Shown: positions 24,330 to 37,586 of the stretch, one piece after another
Position numbering within the stretch: the stretch's first letter is position 1
How the letters are laid out: every line of letters starts with the position of its first letter
DNA from: Lamellibrachia satsuma
Lineage: Eukaryota > Annelida > Polychaeta > Sabellida > Siboglinidae
Assembly: GCA_033239005.1 (NCBI GenBank)
Contig: BSQZ01000013.1
Span: forward strand, 12,474,282 to 12,538,281
Direction: 5' to 3'
Length of the DNA: 64,000 nt
Made by a program: the position numbers and the translations under genes
Notes under the pieces: model-generated
Database searches by the model: none
The model's input: the letters and a program-made list of their open reading frames with translations, nothing else
What the model was told of the DNA's origin: nothing

Positions 24330-24605
24330 GTTCAATAGTTATTATTGTCATCGGTTTATCCCATTGTTAAGGTCAGGTTTCAACTTTCTGTTGTCATCGA
24401 TTTATCTCCTTGCACATGTCAGGTTTCTACATGTTGTTGGCATTCGTTTCTATCATTGTTCATGTCAGGTTTCTGATGGTTGTTTTCATTGGTTTCTCTA
24501 ATTGTTCATGCAAGGTTTCTGCTCTCTGTTGTCATCGGTTTATCTCATATTCATGTCGGTTTCTGTTCGGTGCTATTGTCGTTTTCTCTCATTGTTCCTG
24601 CCTGC
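24330..24605. repeat. Diverged approx. 45-55-bp tandem repeat
   Basis: About six imperfect units share 'ttgtcatcggtttatctc', 'attgttcatgtcaggtttct' and similar words. This is an old minisatellite with substantial unit length variation. Confidence 0.6.
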
Positions 24606-25327
24606 ATCTACACTGTCAGACCAGCACGTCTCGAGGTCACAGTATAATGTGCTTTTTCCGTTTATGGCCGTGCTAACGTTATGCTTAAATGTAAAAAAAC
24701 CCACAAAACTCTTTATAATCTACAACTAACATGTTGCCAATGCTCGAAATAGGTTTCTGAGTAATTACAATAGAATGCTACTCGTTTAGTCATGTCGCGC
24801 ACGTCTCATTCTGCACGGCTCACTGCAGAACTGCTGTGTTTGTTATTCTAACCTAACGACCGGGTTTCGTGCCTGGTTCGTCTGTCTTACACCGCTATCA
24901 CTCATCAACGGTTAGAAAGCCTACGGATCATCAGTCAACATCGGCAATTTCGCGAACCCACACAACAATTCAATAGTAATTTGTAGCGGACAGAACCTCT
25001 GTCTATGGCGTAAGCTCCGACCGTCAGTCGCTACCGATTATCTGACAACCAAATCGATGATCTTCATTGGCTAATCCGCAATGGCGTTTAGCGCCCGCGT
25101 GTTGCTCCTATCCTGCTGATGAATTGTACGGCAGAACGTTCCGTTGTAAACTATATGCGTCGAAGGTTGATTCTTTGGGGATGCATAAACTGGGCGCACG
25201 TCTAACGACATATGCGCGTCACTGTCGTATCACGCGTTATGTGATCGGGTGACGCTAATTGGTGGTTGCTCATTGTGCTTTGTTCCTCATTGTAATGAAC
25301 AGCTCAATCATAAATCATAGAGTTTCG
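24606..25327. other. Unannotated sequence
   Basis: No exon, RNA gene or repeat recognised before the tetranucleotide array. Confidence 0.4.
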
Positions 25328-25661
25328 TGTATGTATGTATGTATGTATGTATGTATGTATGTATGTATGTATGTATGTACGTACGTACGTATGTATGTAT
25401 GTATGTATGTATGCATGTATGTATGTAGGTATGCATGTGTGTATGTACGTATGTATGTATGTATATATGTATGTATGTATGCATATATGCATTTATGTAT
25501 GTATGTATGTATGTATGTATGTATGTATCTATGTATGTATGTATGTATGTGTGTATGCATGTATGTATAAGTATTTGTATGTATGCATGGGTATATGTGT
25601 ATATGCATGAATGTATATATGAAGTATTTGTATGTATGTATGTATATATGTGCGTGCGTGC

Positions 25662-25743
<82 letters not shown>

Positions 25744-26360
25744 ATGGATGTATGGATGGATGAATGGATGGATGTATGTACGTATGTATGCATGTATGTA
25801 TGTATGCATGCATGCATGCATGTCTGTATGTATGTATGTATGTATGTATGTATGTATGTATGTATGTATGTATGCATGTGTGTATGTATGCATGCATGCA
25901 TGTATGCATGTCTGTATGTATGTATGTATGTACGTACGTATGTACGTATGTATGTATGTATGTATGTATGTATGCATGCATGTGTGTATGTATGCATGCA
26001 TGCATGCATGTATGTATGTATGTATGTATGTATGTATGTATGTATGTATGTATATATGTATGTATGTATGTATGCATATATGCATTTATGTATGTATGTA
26101 TGTATGTATGTATGTATCTATGTATGTATGTATGTATGTGTGTATGCATGTATGTATAAGTATTTGTATGTATGCATGTGTATATGTGTATATGCATGAA
26201 TGTATATATGAAGTATTTGTATGTATGTATGTATGTATGTGTGTGCGTGCGTGCGTGTGTGTGTGTGCGCGTGTGTGTGTGCGTGTGTGTGCGCGCGTGT
26301 GTGCGTGTGCGTGTGCGTGTGCGTGTGTGTGTGTGAATATATGTATGTATGCATGTGTGT
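25328..26360. repeat. Long (ATGT)n/(GT)n compound microsatellite with internal duplication
   Basis: About 1 kb of ATGT units is broken by a GT/GTGC block (25650-25742), a GGAT patch (25742-25772) and a second GT/GTGC block (26236-26337). A complex segment with 'gcatatatgcatttatg' and 'gaagtatttgtatg' occurs twice, at about 25461-25650 and 26055-26240. The offset is near 590 bp, so the array contains a higher-order duplication. Reading frames of 200-260 codons (Met-Tyr-Val-Cys or His-Thr-Tyr-Ile) are artefacts. Confidence 0.95.
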
Positions 26361-26574
26361 GATATTAAAGTTATGCATAACAGTAATATTCCACTTTAAT
26401 AATTACCGTAAACGTATCCCGGTGTGTATAATGTGTGTGGATACCACATCTGGTAGCGTTGGTAATATACAGTACATTTTTTATTAGGCATATTAAAATA
26501 ATTTTTAGGCGTTGCCAGAAAACATACTTATAACCTACTAATACCTTTACAACATATATATGCTGATCTAATGA

Positions 26575-26725
26575 CCTCTGAGTAGGTCAGGCCAACTCCT
26601 TCGGGGCCTCGGCATGTTTAACGCATTCGTTATTGATAGATTTGTGCAGCCGCCGTTAAATCTATTCTTTTTGAGTCATGGCAGATGTCCATGTTTCACA
26701 AACATACGCGATAACACTACTCGTC
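26575..26725 (-). mobile_element. Possible LINE RT fragment (weak)
   Basis: The minus strand reads 'YVCETWTSAMTQKE', which resembles the G-C/S-E-T-W motif downstream of the RT domain in several LINEs. Stops interrupt it and no other motif confirms it. Confidence 0.25.
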
Positions 26726-27179
26726 TATTAAACCTGCTACGGCTGATTACATCATGCTTGTGTCCAATTGTTCGTCGTATTTAATAGACCGGCAACTCGA
26801 GGCTGGTCATTTATTTTTGTAAAGTGCCTGGCTGTTTTAATTGGGAAGGTCGAATTCATATTCGAGTTTTCTTGCCTACTGTCAATCATCTACGCCCAAC
26901 TGGTTTGCCGTTTTACTGTCATAGTAGTTACGTACTGTCGCCGACAAAGCAACTCGTGACCTTATATACGTGACATGTTGAACTAATGTCATTAGACAAT
27001 TGTACTGCAGAAATGTCATCGTTCTTTGTAAAATCTTCGCACTATTACAGCATCATAAAGTTCCAAGATTGTTTCCAAGCGTCCGCAGGGGGGCAAAGGG
27101 GCATTTGCCCCCCCCCGATCTGGATCAGGATTTTTTCGGATGCATATTCGTGAGCTCAAAGTATATGTTAATTTTACGT

Positions 27180-28482
<1,303 letters not shown>

Positions 28483-29490
28483 TAGATTTAACAAGATTTA
28501 ACAAGATTGCCATCCCAAACAACAAGTTCCAGATGGCAAAGTGGACAAGGAAGCCATTGGCTTATCGTGAGTCCAACAATTTTCTCATCTATGTGTAGCC
28601 CACCCTTATCAAATATCTGTCAATTCTATTTTTAAACATATTCACACTACTAGCATTAACACAATCATTTGGCAGTTTGTTCCATTCATTTATCACCCTC
28701 TGTGAGAAAGAGTACTTTCTCATGTCCAACCTACACTGCTCCTTAACTAATGCTGCTTTGTGTCCTCTGGTTCTACTGCCTTCTTTAAGTTTGAAGAACA
28801 TATTACTATCAACATCCTCATAACCGTTCACTATTTTATATACTAAGTTCTACCTAGTACAGCACCCCCCATTTTATATTCTTCGTCCATGTTTCCATGC
28901 CCTATGTGTATACATTTGCACTTCCCAAAATTGAATAACATTTGCCATTTTTGTGACCATTTAACTAATTTATCTAGATCATCCTGTAAACTTTGTTTAT
29001 CTGTATCATTTGTAACCTTTCTGAATACTTTTGTGTCATCTGCAAATTTGAGTACTTTGCTAGATATGTCATCTTCTAGATAATTTATATATATTAAAAC
29101 AGTATAGGGCCTAATACTGATCCCTGTGGTACCCCACTCAAAACCGATTTCCAGATTGAAATCTCACCGTCTACTATTACTCTCTGTCTTCTGTGTGTAA
29201 GCCACTTTTCTATCCAGCTGATTACATCATTACCTATACCATGGGCTTTTAGTTTAAGTATCAATCTTTCGTGTGGCTCTTTATCGAAAGCTTTCTGAAA
29301 ATCTAAGTAGACAACATCCACTGGTGACCCATCATCTACCCACTTTGTAATTTCTTCAAAAAAAAAACACAAGAGATTGGTTAGACATGACCTTGCTTTT
29401 AGGAACCCATGTTGAGATGTATTTATTAAATTATGTTTTACAAGGTATTCCACCATGTGGTCTCTAAGTAATGTTTCGAGTAATATAGGG
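28483..29490 (-). mobile_element. CR1-like LINE copy, internally deleted
   Basis: Read on the minus strand, from 29490: LLRDHMVEYLVKHNL, QHGFLKARSCLTNLLCF, VDVVYLDFQKAFDK and GVPQGSVLGPILF. The catalytic block KFADDTKVFRKV follows near 29050. An internal deletion near 28840-28870 joins the EEYKMGGAVLGRT region to the C-terminus (CRLDMRKYSFSQRVINEWNK). The 3' end has the tandem tail 'cttgttaaatcttgttaaat' (minus strand of about 28485-28510). RT blocks are well preserved, but the copy is 5' truncated, deleted and inactive. Confidence 0.88.
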
Positions 29491-29850
29491 CTGTGTTCTC
29501 TCGCGACTGCTGCACAAACTCTTTGGAACTCACTCCCTGTTAGTGATACGTCAGTAGGAGACAATAACATTTGGTCGTCACGTAAATACCTTTGTTTAAC
29601 CGTATTTACCTTCATTAACTCTTTAACGTATTCATTAGTGTGTTGACAATTGCTTTACAGTTGTATACCGAGTGGGCTAAGATGATTTTTGGCGCAATAC
29701 AAACCATTAGTTTTGAATCTCACTAATATCTTCATTAACATCTCCCCGTTATTCTCATTTGCTTTATCCCCAATCTTTGTGTTTCTCCGCACTGCTATCA
29801 TCGCCTCTTGTACTTCTGACGCTGCACCTGACGTCAAATGCTGTGTCTTA
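29491..29850 (-). pseudogene. Coding-like segment of unknown origin fused to a CR1 fragment
   Basis: Upstream of the CR1 RT frame, the minus strand keeps an open frame with SPTDVSLTGSEFQRVCAAVA (29500-29570). Further upstream is a second frame with SEVQEAMIAVRRNTKIGDKA (29655-29837), separated from the first by one stop. The composition looks more like real protein than chance. It does not match CR1 ORF2, and I do not recognise it. It may be part of another mobile element or an old gene interrupted by the LINE. Confidence 0.3.
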
Positions 29851-30616
29851 TAAACAATTAACGTGATACTGCTAATGAATGAAGATGGACCAGCGATTAA
29901 GTTACGACTACGCCGTCAACACTACTCAACACTACTACTACGACTTTGCTATCCTTGATGCTATTGCCGTCTCGCTGTGCGCACCCGACCATGACACCAT
30001 TGATAAGACCTTCTCCTGTACATCCGATTGTCGTTGGAACTATTACTTTTCAGAATTTTGAAATAGCGTTTCCATAGTAACACCGCGACAATATCAGGTC
30101 GACTTCCGACACCTGGACAATGCACTGCGACGTAAATCGATGATAGATTAGGTTATCGTGCGGTATAAATACACACAAGCGACAAATAACGACCACTAAA
30201 AACGCCGAGTTTTTGCGACAACATTCGAAGACCAGAGTATTTTTGCTGACCAATCAATGGACCGTTGACTAAACATGAGGCGACAACATAGGTTGAATTG
30301 AAAAGGATATTATTATGAGTAACACTAAAGTATCTGAACCATAGCGTGCGACGACATTTGAATAATGGGTATGACATTTCAACAATATTACACACATGGT
30401 ATTGTGACATCTGAGTATGAGACATAATGCTGTGAGACACGGAAACAAATTGATATTTTATATATGTGCCACGACCAGGATTGTACTGAAACACTGACAT
30501 GTCGGTTTCGGAAAGGGACGTCGCAGAACGCGATCACCCAGCGATAAACTTGCAAGTTGCAAACTGTTGGCCTGGATGGAAATTACACTGATTAAGGCAG
30601 TGGTATTACTCGGACA
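29851..30616. other. Unannotated sequence
   Basis: No exon, RNA gene or repeat recognised. Confidence 0.4.
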
Positions 30617-30695
30617 CACACGCACGCGCACGGGCACGGGCACGCGCACGCGCACACGTACGCGCACACGCACACGCACACGCACACACACACGT
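30617..30695. repeat. (CACG)n/(CA)n microsatellite
   Basis: CACGCG, GGGCAC and CACA units with frequent G interruptions. Confidence 0.9.
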
Positions 30696-30875
30696 AGATG
30701 AACATCGTTTTGTCTCCCGATAAACGTAAACGTAAGTTCTTATATTGCTCGGTATCACCCCTTGGCTGACCTGTTCATTCCAACACCAACTGGACGTCTG
30801 CTGGAAGCATTCAGTCCCGCTGCAGTTACTCCCCGAAGAATATCCGTTCACAAACATACTCAACTGTCTATAACG

Positions 30876-31025
30876 AAGTACTCGTTTATACGCCTAAATG
30901 ACTTGGGACAATGTGGAGTGAACGAAATTGCCCAAACTTCGAAACGGCAACAACAGGATTCGAACCCGGGTTCTCTCGAGTGAGCATCCGACGTTCTAAC
31001 CACTGCGCCACTGTCCAAGGCTCCA
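30876..31025 (-). mobile_element. tRNA-derived SINE-B, copy 1
   Basis: On the minus strand the head carries an A-box-like TGGCGCAGTGGTTAGA (30995-31010) and a B box GGTTCGAATCC (30956-30966). The body follows: 'gccgtttcgaagtttgggca', 'atttcgttcactcc' and the 3' end 'gtataaacgagtact'. The same body occurs after the tRNA-like heads at 50488-50600 and 50732-50875. It is transcribed by RNA polymerase III if active, and depends on a LINE for mobility. It is not a real tRNA gene because the acceptor stem does not close. Confidence 0.75.
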
Positions 31026-31299
31026 CTGTGTACGACGTGTATCGTGCTAGGTACATTACTGTCTCTTGCAGAAGGTGTTTCGGTCGCAGCGGGTAAACGT
31101 CGATATCGCCATATGTTGATATTAATTAGTGCACATCGTGCGGTCGTTTCGCGTTCCACAGATCTTCCATTTCGTGAAATCGTGTCACCGCCCGTCAATT
31201 AAATATGACCATGCGCATGTCGTAAGCCACATGTTGATTTTACTCATGATACGATACTTCGTGTGTATGTATGTATATATTTATGTATGAACGTCAATT

Positions 31300-31995
31300 T
31301 GCAATATTCGTCTTGCGGACGATATTGACCTTGTAGGAGGTAGCGAGAATGAACTTCACTAAGGCAAGAGCTTATGGGATGGAAATCAGCTCAGAGAAAA
31401 GCAAAGTACTTGTCAACAGCTAGAATACCCCCATTAACATCATGACGAACGGTCAGAACCTTGAGGAAGTAGACTTTTTCAAATAACTATGGTCCACGTT
31501 AAGCAAAGATGGCACCTCAGCAAAGGAAATCAAAATGTGTCTGCTGTGTCAAGATTTAACATCATCTGGAAGAGCAGAGACATCAGCTTCAAAACCAAAC
31601 TTAAGCTCTACAGAGCACTCGCTGTACCCATCTTCCTCTACAAATGCGAGAGCTGGACTCTGACAGCAGAGACAGAGAGACGCGTACAAGCATTTGAAAC
31701 GAAAGAGCCCTTGTTAGCAACAGTGAAACGATGCAAGCTCTCCTGGTTTGGCCACATCACTCGACACAACACCATTGCAAAAACCGTCACGCAAGGCACC
31801 CTGGAGGGCAAGAGACGACGGCGCCGCCAGAGAACAAAATTGGCTAGACAACACGCAACAATGGACATATCTAGACCTACGAACCTTCTACGCACAGCAG
31901 AGGACAAACGACGCAGGCGAGGACTGTGCATGAATGACACCCTACGACTGTTCCCGTCAAGAGATGAAGGTACATTGAAGGAAATTACTTCATGA
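31300..31995 (+). mobile_element. Non-LTR retrotransposon ORF2 C-terminal pseudogene
   Basis: Translation from 31312 gives LADDIDLVGGSENEL (the catalytic x-A-D-D block), then KARAYGMEISSEKSKVLVNS and two stops. From 31489 the frame gives FNIIWKSRDISFKTKLKLYR, PIFLYKCESWTLTAETERR, WFGHITRHNTIAKTV, QGTLEGKRRRRRQR and a C-terminal tail. It differs from the CR1-like family in this window and from the LINEs at 23.9 and 41.8 kb, so at least four non-LTR lineages are present. It is 5' truncated, with stops, and inactive. Confidence 0.85.
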
Positions 31996-32289
31996 ATTAT
32001 GCAATGCCTTCAAAAGTCATATTGTGAAGACGCAGTCGGCAGTTCGTAGCTCTCCTGTGAGTTCTTCCATAAAATACATCAAGTTGTTATTCTGGTCTGT
32101 CGTCGTTTGGTTCACGAGCCATAAATATTTAATGTGTTGACGCATTTAACATGTTGACGCGTCTCCAGACGGCGTTGACATGGAAATCACAGCCAAGTAA
32201 ACAGTCGTGTTGTGTACAGACGCAATGTTCAGCAGCACGACGGCGAAGTCGGTTCTAGTTTCAAAAACGTTTAACTACAATTCTTGTTT

Positions 32290-32345
32290 TACGCACACAT
32301 GTGCACGCGCGCCCGCACGCATACACGCACACACGCACGCACGAA

Positions 32346-32377
<32 letters not shown>

Positions 32378-32388
32378 CACACAAACAC
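32290..32388. repeat. (CACG)n-(CA)n microsatellite
   Basis: CACGCA units followed by CA units. Confidence 0.92.
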
Positions 32389-32734
32389 ACGCATGTGCCA
32401 GGCATTGACATTGATCTTGACATGAATTATTTCCCTCTGTATGTCTGTCGTTCTGTCGAAGTAAAGTAGTGCGTCATCCTCATTAATTCAGTTGGCTCCT
32501 CACTCGAAACAATAAACTGCGTAGTGCGGTCCGCGTCGTGGATATTTGTTTTTTTAGCTCGCATTGCCCCAGTTTGTCATAAAATTAGTGGGATGAATGG
32601 CGTATTACGACCAGAAATAGAATGTGTCACTAATTACACGGACAGTGGCTTGTTGAGTCACAATTAAAAGAATTCACTGCATGTGTATGTCGGGCATCAC
32701 TGAAACCGTCATGCCCTGGTAATGTGGCGAGTAT

Positions 32735-32805
32735 GCACCATGCATCATGCATCATGCATCATGCATCATGCACCATGCACCATGCACCATGTACCATGCA
32801 CCATT
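32735..32805. repeat. 8-bp array CATGCATC / CATGCACC
   Basis: About nine units of CATGCATC or CATGCACC. The CATG core is palindromic. Confidence 0.9.
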
Positions 32806-34274
32806 AAGCCACCGTGTCATAGTAGGGCCGACGTCCACTTCAGAACACTGTTTCTGCGTCATTGAGATACCAGAAAAGGAATTTCCGATTTTAGCATCGT
32901 GATGTCACTGTGGCGACAGCGAACAAACGCGCGAGTTGCAGAAGACCGACCCAAAATCCATTATCAAATTAGACAGCAATTTTTTTTAGAGAAATGACAG
33001 ATGGGAAGTATCTGCTTCTGATCGAGCCAACCTTTTAGCTGCTTCATTCACGACCTGGATGTGACCCCACCAACCGCACACAGAAACAGTCCTCAAAGGT
33101 AAACAACGTTTCAAAAGGCACGTCGTCTTCCATTACAGACATCTGAGAACTCGGTAGTTCCTGGCTACGCTGACGCAGCCACATCTAGGTCACATGAACC
33201 GGTTGATACGTTCAATTTTGCATTTACCGAATTGTGTCGCATTTCTGTAGCCAGAGTAATGTTGCACACGACTATTGGCTAACGTAAGCACTGGCTTTAT
33301 ACGTTCTCTATCGAAGCATCGCCGGCATAGGCGGTTTTAATATAAAGATGTGGCGATTAGAACAGCTGTGCTCGCGATAGCTTCACCTACGTGGATGGAT
33401 TTAGCGATAAATATGAATTGGATTATTCTCTGACAACCGAACAGTGCGCTCCCCGGCGATTCTATTAAAAGCTTAATATGCGATGCATCAGATGTCATCA
33501 ACTGGTTGACGCGACGGAAGAGGAGATGATTGAGTTTGATGTAAATGTCATGTGACTGTCGTTCTCTTCGACTGACGAGTGACGAGTTGAAGTGACCTAC
33601 TACAAACACAAGAAATTGAACGAATTATCCTGAATCACGGAGCTCTTTAAGAAATAGAATATCTATAATGTTACACAATTTAGAATAAATGTGTCTAGCT
33701 AAACAACGTATGCTCGTTTGTATCGTAAAATACTGATGCTATGTAATACAAACTATTATATAAACTATAATTCTAACATCTTCACCGCTCAAATGTGTTT
33801 TAATTGACCACCCCTCCTTAATAAAAATTGACCGTTACACGTTTATGAACATCGACATTGCCGTTCAGCGTCAACGTAAGCCTAAGCTCGTTGTGAAACA
33901 TTCAAATGAAACAGATAAAGGGCAAATTATATTTTAGAACATTGTGGTTCATAAAAGGACATTTCGGCGGTCAGCAGCTAGATTATACACATTTTATGCT
34001 ACACGAGCTTTTGGTAAAGCGTCCCACTCTGTCCCACACTGCGGCAGCACTAGTACCATCATCGTCCTGCATTTAACTTTGAAATTTAATATTGGCCGGA
34101 TCCAGTAAAAAATAATGTAATACTTTGTCGGGTGATTTTTCCAAACCTAAATAACTAATTTGTACGAAAGAACAAATATGTCGTAATGGATACTAAATAG
34201 ACTAGATGTTTAGCAAAATTTTCACAAAACGAGAGCAAGAAGAACGAATTGAGGAAGGCCCTTTAACGAATGTG
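32806..34274. other. Unannotated sequence
   Basis: No exon, RNA gene or repeat recognised. A weak family C-like word ('gtcgtaatggatactaaata') is present near 34180-34200. Confidence 0.4.
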
Positions 34275-34435
34275 ATGTGACGTCAGCACGTATGTACGTC
34301 TTAGGACATATTTGAGATCATCACGCGACGAGCAATTATGTTGCATCAGCTGCACACCTTTAATTGACGTTACGTAAGTGATGCACAGACGTCACGCGTG
34401 TAAGCCACTACAGCGTGACGCGTGTTTGTGGACAA
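34275..34435. promoter_or_regulatory. Cluster of CRE/ATF-like motifs
   Basis: Within about 160 bases there is a full CRE, TGACGTCA (34278-34285), the palindrome TTACGTAA (34370-34377), GACGTCAC (34388-34395) and several ACGCGTG or GTGACGCG words. The cluster stands out against the surrounding AT-rich sequence. Any role as a promoter or enhancer is inferred from motif density alone. Confidence 0.3.
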
Positions 34436-35092
34436 AGCCGAGCGTGCCTAATTAAGAGCCGTAATAACGCGGATAGAACAAAATCCCTCGGCTGATTATA
34501 ATCCGGTTACACCAGTCCCGACAGGCGGGTCGCCCCCTTGCGCCTTTTACACGATGTTGGTCCGTAATTGCTCATCGACCCAACTTACGAGGTTTAGTGG
34601 CTTAGATGATAACTAATTCACTACTGGCGATCTACCTTCAGGACGTTTTCTCCGACTGCAGCAGCACGAACTACAGACATTGCCATTTTACTGCAAGAGC
34701 GGAAACAATCGTTCCGTTTACTTGACGCCGGGCCGCGTTCGCCGAAACCAGACACGGCCGTGACGTGACGAGACGCGGGAACCCCCAAGGGCTCACACTA
34801 ACAATGGGTGGCAATCACGCCAATCACCGGTTCCTCCCACGCGCTAATGCAATTTATGGATATGGTGTTCTCGCAACGCAAATTATACCTTACAGCCCCA
34901 ACTTAAGGAGAATTGCGATTGTAAGCTGGTGTAAATCATAGGAATGGCGCACGCTCGCACGCACGCATGCACGCACCCACGCACACACGCACACACACAC
35001 TGTAAACCAAATACAAACATCAATAGCCAACAACCGTTAACTTGGATGCAATATATAATTTGTGCTGAGTATCCTATGAGAACACCGCATCA
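34436..35092. other. Unannotated sequence
   Basis: Sequence of mixed composition with no TE resemblance. A short CACG microsatellite lies at 34951-34999. This is one of the longer stretches without visible repeats and could include regulatory DNA of the surrounding gene. Confidence 0.4.
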
Positions 35093-35250
35093 TTGTCTCA
35101 TTAGCGCAGGCGGCATGTCCTAACTGAACAACAGCGATCGTGACTTCGATTCCCGACAAGTTCACGACCAACAGTTACATGTTCCCTTCAAGAGCACTTT
35201 GTGCGCTGAATGGGCGTATCTCCTTCATGTCGGCTATCTCCTTACGACCG
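35093..35250 (+). mobile_element. tRNA(Met)-like SINE (SINE-C)
   Basis: The head TTGTCTCATTAGCGCAGGCG resembles the start of tRNA-Met (A box TTAGCGCAGG). A B-box-like GACTTCGATTCCCG lies at about 35142-35155. A non-tRNA body follows ('cttcaagagcactttgtgcg'). The anticodon arm does not fold, so it is not a functional tRNA. There is only one copy in the window. Confidence 0.5.
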
Positions 35251-35559
35251 ACTTTAGTTCATTTGTCTTAATTCGCACGCTGGACACGCGCTGGTCAGCT
35301 GGTCGGCTCGGCTAGTCGTGGTCAAGTGGACGATTGCCGCAGCATTGCACGCGCATTTGATTCTGAGCAGATGGGCCAGTCCAGGCCACGCGTGACTCTC
35401 GCGGGATTCCTTTAGTTAGCCGTCCTCTGTCTCTCGCACACACGTGACCGAACCTTTGAAGAGAGCGTCGTATGACATGTCGAGGACCATCAACGCATCT
35501 CCTTGTCCACGTGTTCCGTCTTCATCTGTCGCATCTCTCATTCTCTCTTCTCTATGCAT

Positions 35560-35653
35560 GCGTGCGTGTGCGTGTGCGTGCGTGCGTGCGCGGGCGCGGC
35601 GCGGGTGCGGGTGTGTATGTATGTATGTATGTATGTATGTATATCTGGATGGT

Positions 35654-35705
<52 letters not shown>
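35560..35705. repeat. (GTGC)n-(GTAT)n-(CT)n compound microsatellite
   Basis: GTGC/GCGG (35560-35610), GTAT (35612-35642), then CT (35655-35702). Confidence 0.95.
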
Positions 35706-35708
<3 letters not shown>

Positions 35709-36047
35709 TCCTTTCAACAACCGAGCCCTTTCATCTGTATACTGCAAATTATTCACGGGAATTCCCAAGACTCAGGCTAGTTCCCAGAAATGTTCATTAT
35801 ACTTGTGCACGAAGCGATTGACGACACACTGTTCACCTGTGACTCGTGACAGCGGCTCGAATGTCTGCGACGTCAGATAAGGGACAGAGGGGGGTCGGGC
35901 GAACCACGGGTGTTTCCCGCTGAATTCCTTAATCATATGTTCCCCGAGGTGACCTGTTTGTATACGGCTTTCAGCTGAGGTCTGTGTAGTTTTTACATTA
36001 AATATTTGCATTTGCTATTCATCCAAACAGTTTATAGGTATAGTTGT

Positions 36048-36565
<518 letters not shown>

Positions 36566-37213
36566 GTGTGTGCGTGTACGAAAGTAATTGCTTAAGAATA
36601 ACAGTGTTTGTGTGTTTGTGACTTTATTTTGCTTACCTATTTCCATAAAACACTCAGTTAATGCAGAATCGCAGCACGGATTTGGCAGACCTGTTCAACT
36701 ACAATGCTCACTCGATCGCTCCGATTCATTGGTATGAGTCCGTAGAAGCTGCAGACAGTGCTGAGCCTGCGGTTTATCGTCCGTTGCCTTAACACAATAA
36801 TGCATTCGGATAATCAATCATATCCCTGGGTCTGCGTTAGAACCGACGAGGACAAATGTATCCAGGGACTTTCACTTGCTTCCCGTCTTCACACGTTATC
36901 GCTGACTTGCAAATGATCATCCTTCATTGGTCGTTGTGTAACCAAATGATCATAATTTATTTGTCGTTGTGTAACCAAATGATCATCATTCATTGGTCGT
37001 TGTGTAACCAATAAACTATTAATGTTAGCAATGCTACTAATAGCGGGTCGAGGCATTCGCATATAGACGAGGGTCTACCGTATATCATTTATTGGCTCAT
37101 GCATATGCCGCGATGAAGGGTCCCTTTAGAGATGAAGTAATTATAATAGGTCCCTCTGCTTAATTACAACAAGGTGTAGATTTTAAAGGTCCCTCCTTAG
37201 TACGATTTTTTTC
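36566..37213. other. Mostly unannotated; contains a 33-bp repeat
   Basis: Three units of about 33 bp, 'aaatgatcatccttcattgg' followed by 'tcgttgtgtaacc', lie at 36912-37012. Nothing else recognised. Confidence 0.6.
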
Positions 37214-37586
37214 GCTAGTATCATTTCAAATTAATTTTTGCGAAAAATCAAACCTACCTAATATCCATTACGACATACTATCTCGTTTGTGCAACTTTTG
37301 TATGTAGTTTTTGTGAAATCATCAGACAAACTATTAAAATACTTAATGTTTGGTCAAACATTAATTGCAGTGAAAAATGGAAACGCTGAAAATTCACGAA
37401 TTTCTTTGTCATGTGATCGATGAGAGGATGGTCAGTTCTCGTGACCGGTCACGCTTATGATAGGCATTGACCCGCACAGTGTTGTTTTACGATTTTTTTT
37501 TATTAAATCGACTGCGGGTGTTACATAAACTATTGATGCACATCATAGAACCGGATTTGCGATAGGCTGAATCAGTTGAGGATGGG
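37214..37586 (+). repeat. Interspersed repeat family C, copy 3
   Basis: Shares with copy 1 'gctagtatcatttcaaatta', 'gcgaaaaatcaaacctacct', 'gtgatcgatgagaggatgg', 'ggcattgacccgcacagtgt' and 'ttattaaatcgactg'. It includes about 25 bases near 37330 ('actattaaaatacttaatgt') that copy 1 lacks but the nested copy 2 also has. Confidence 0.75.

Noticed and set aside
25308..26378. Reading frames of 200-260 codons on both strands
   Set aside because: They consist entirely of repeated tetranucleotide and dinucleotide units (Met-Tyr-Val-Cys, His-Thr-Tyr-Ile). All frames are open because the repeat lacks stop codons.
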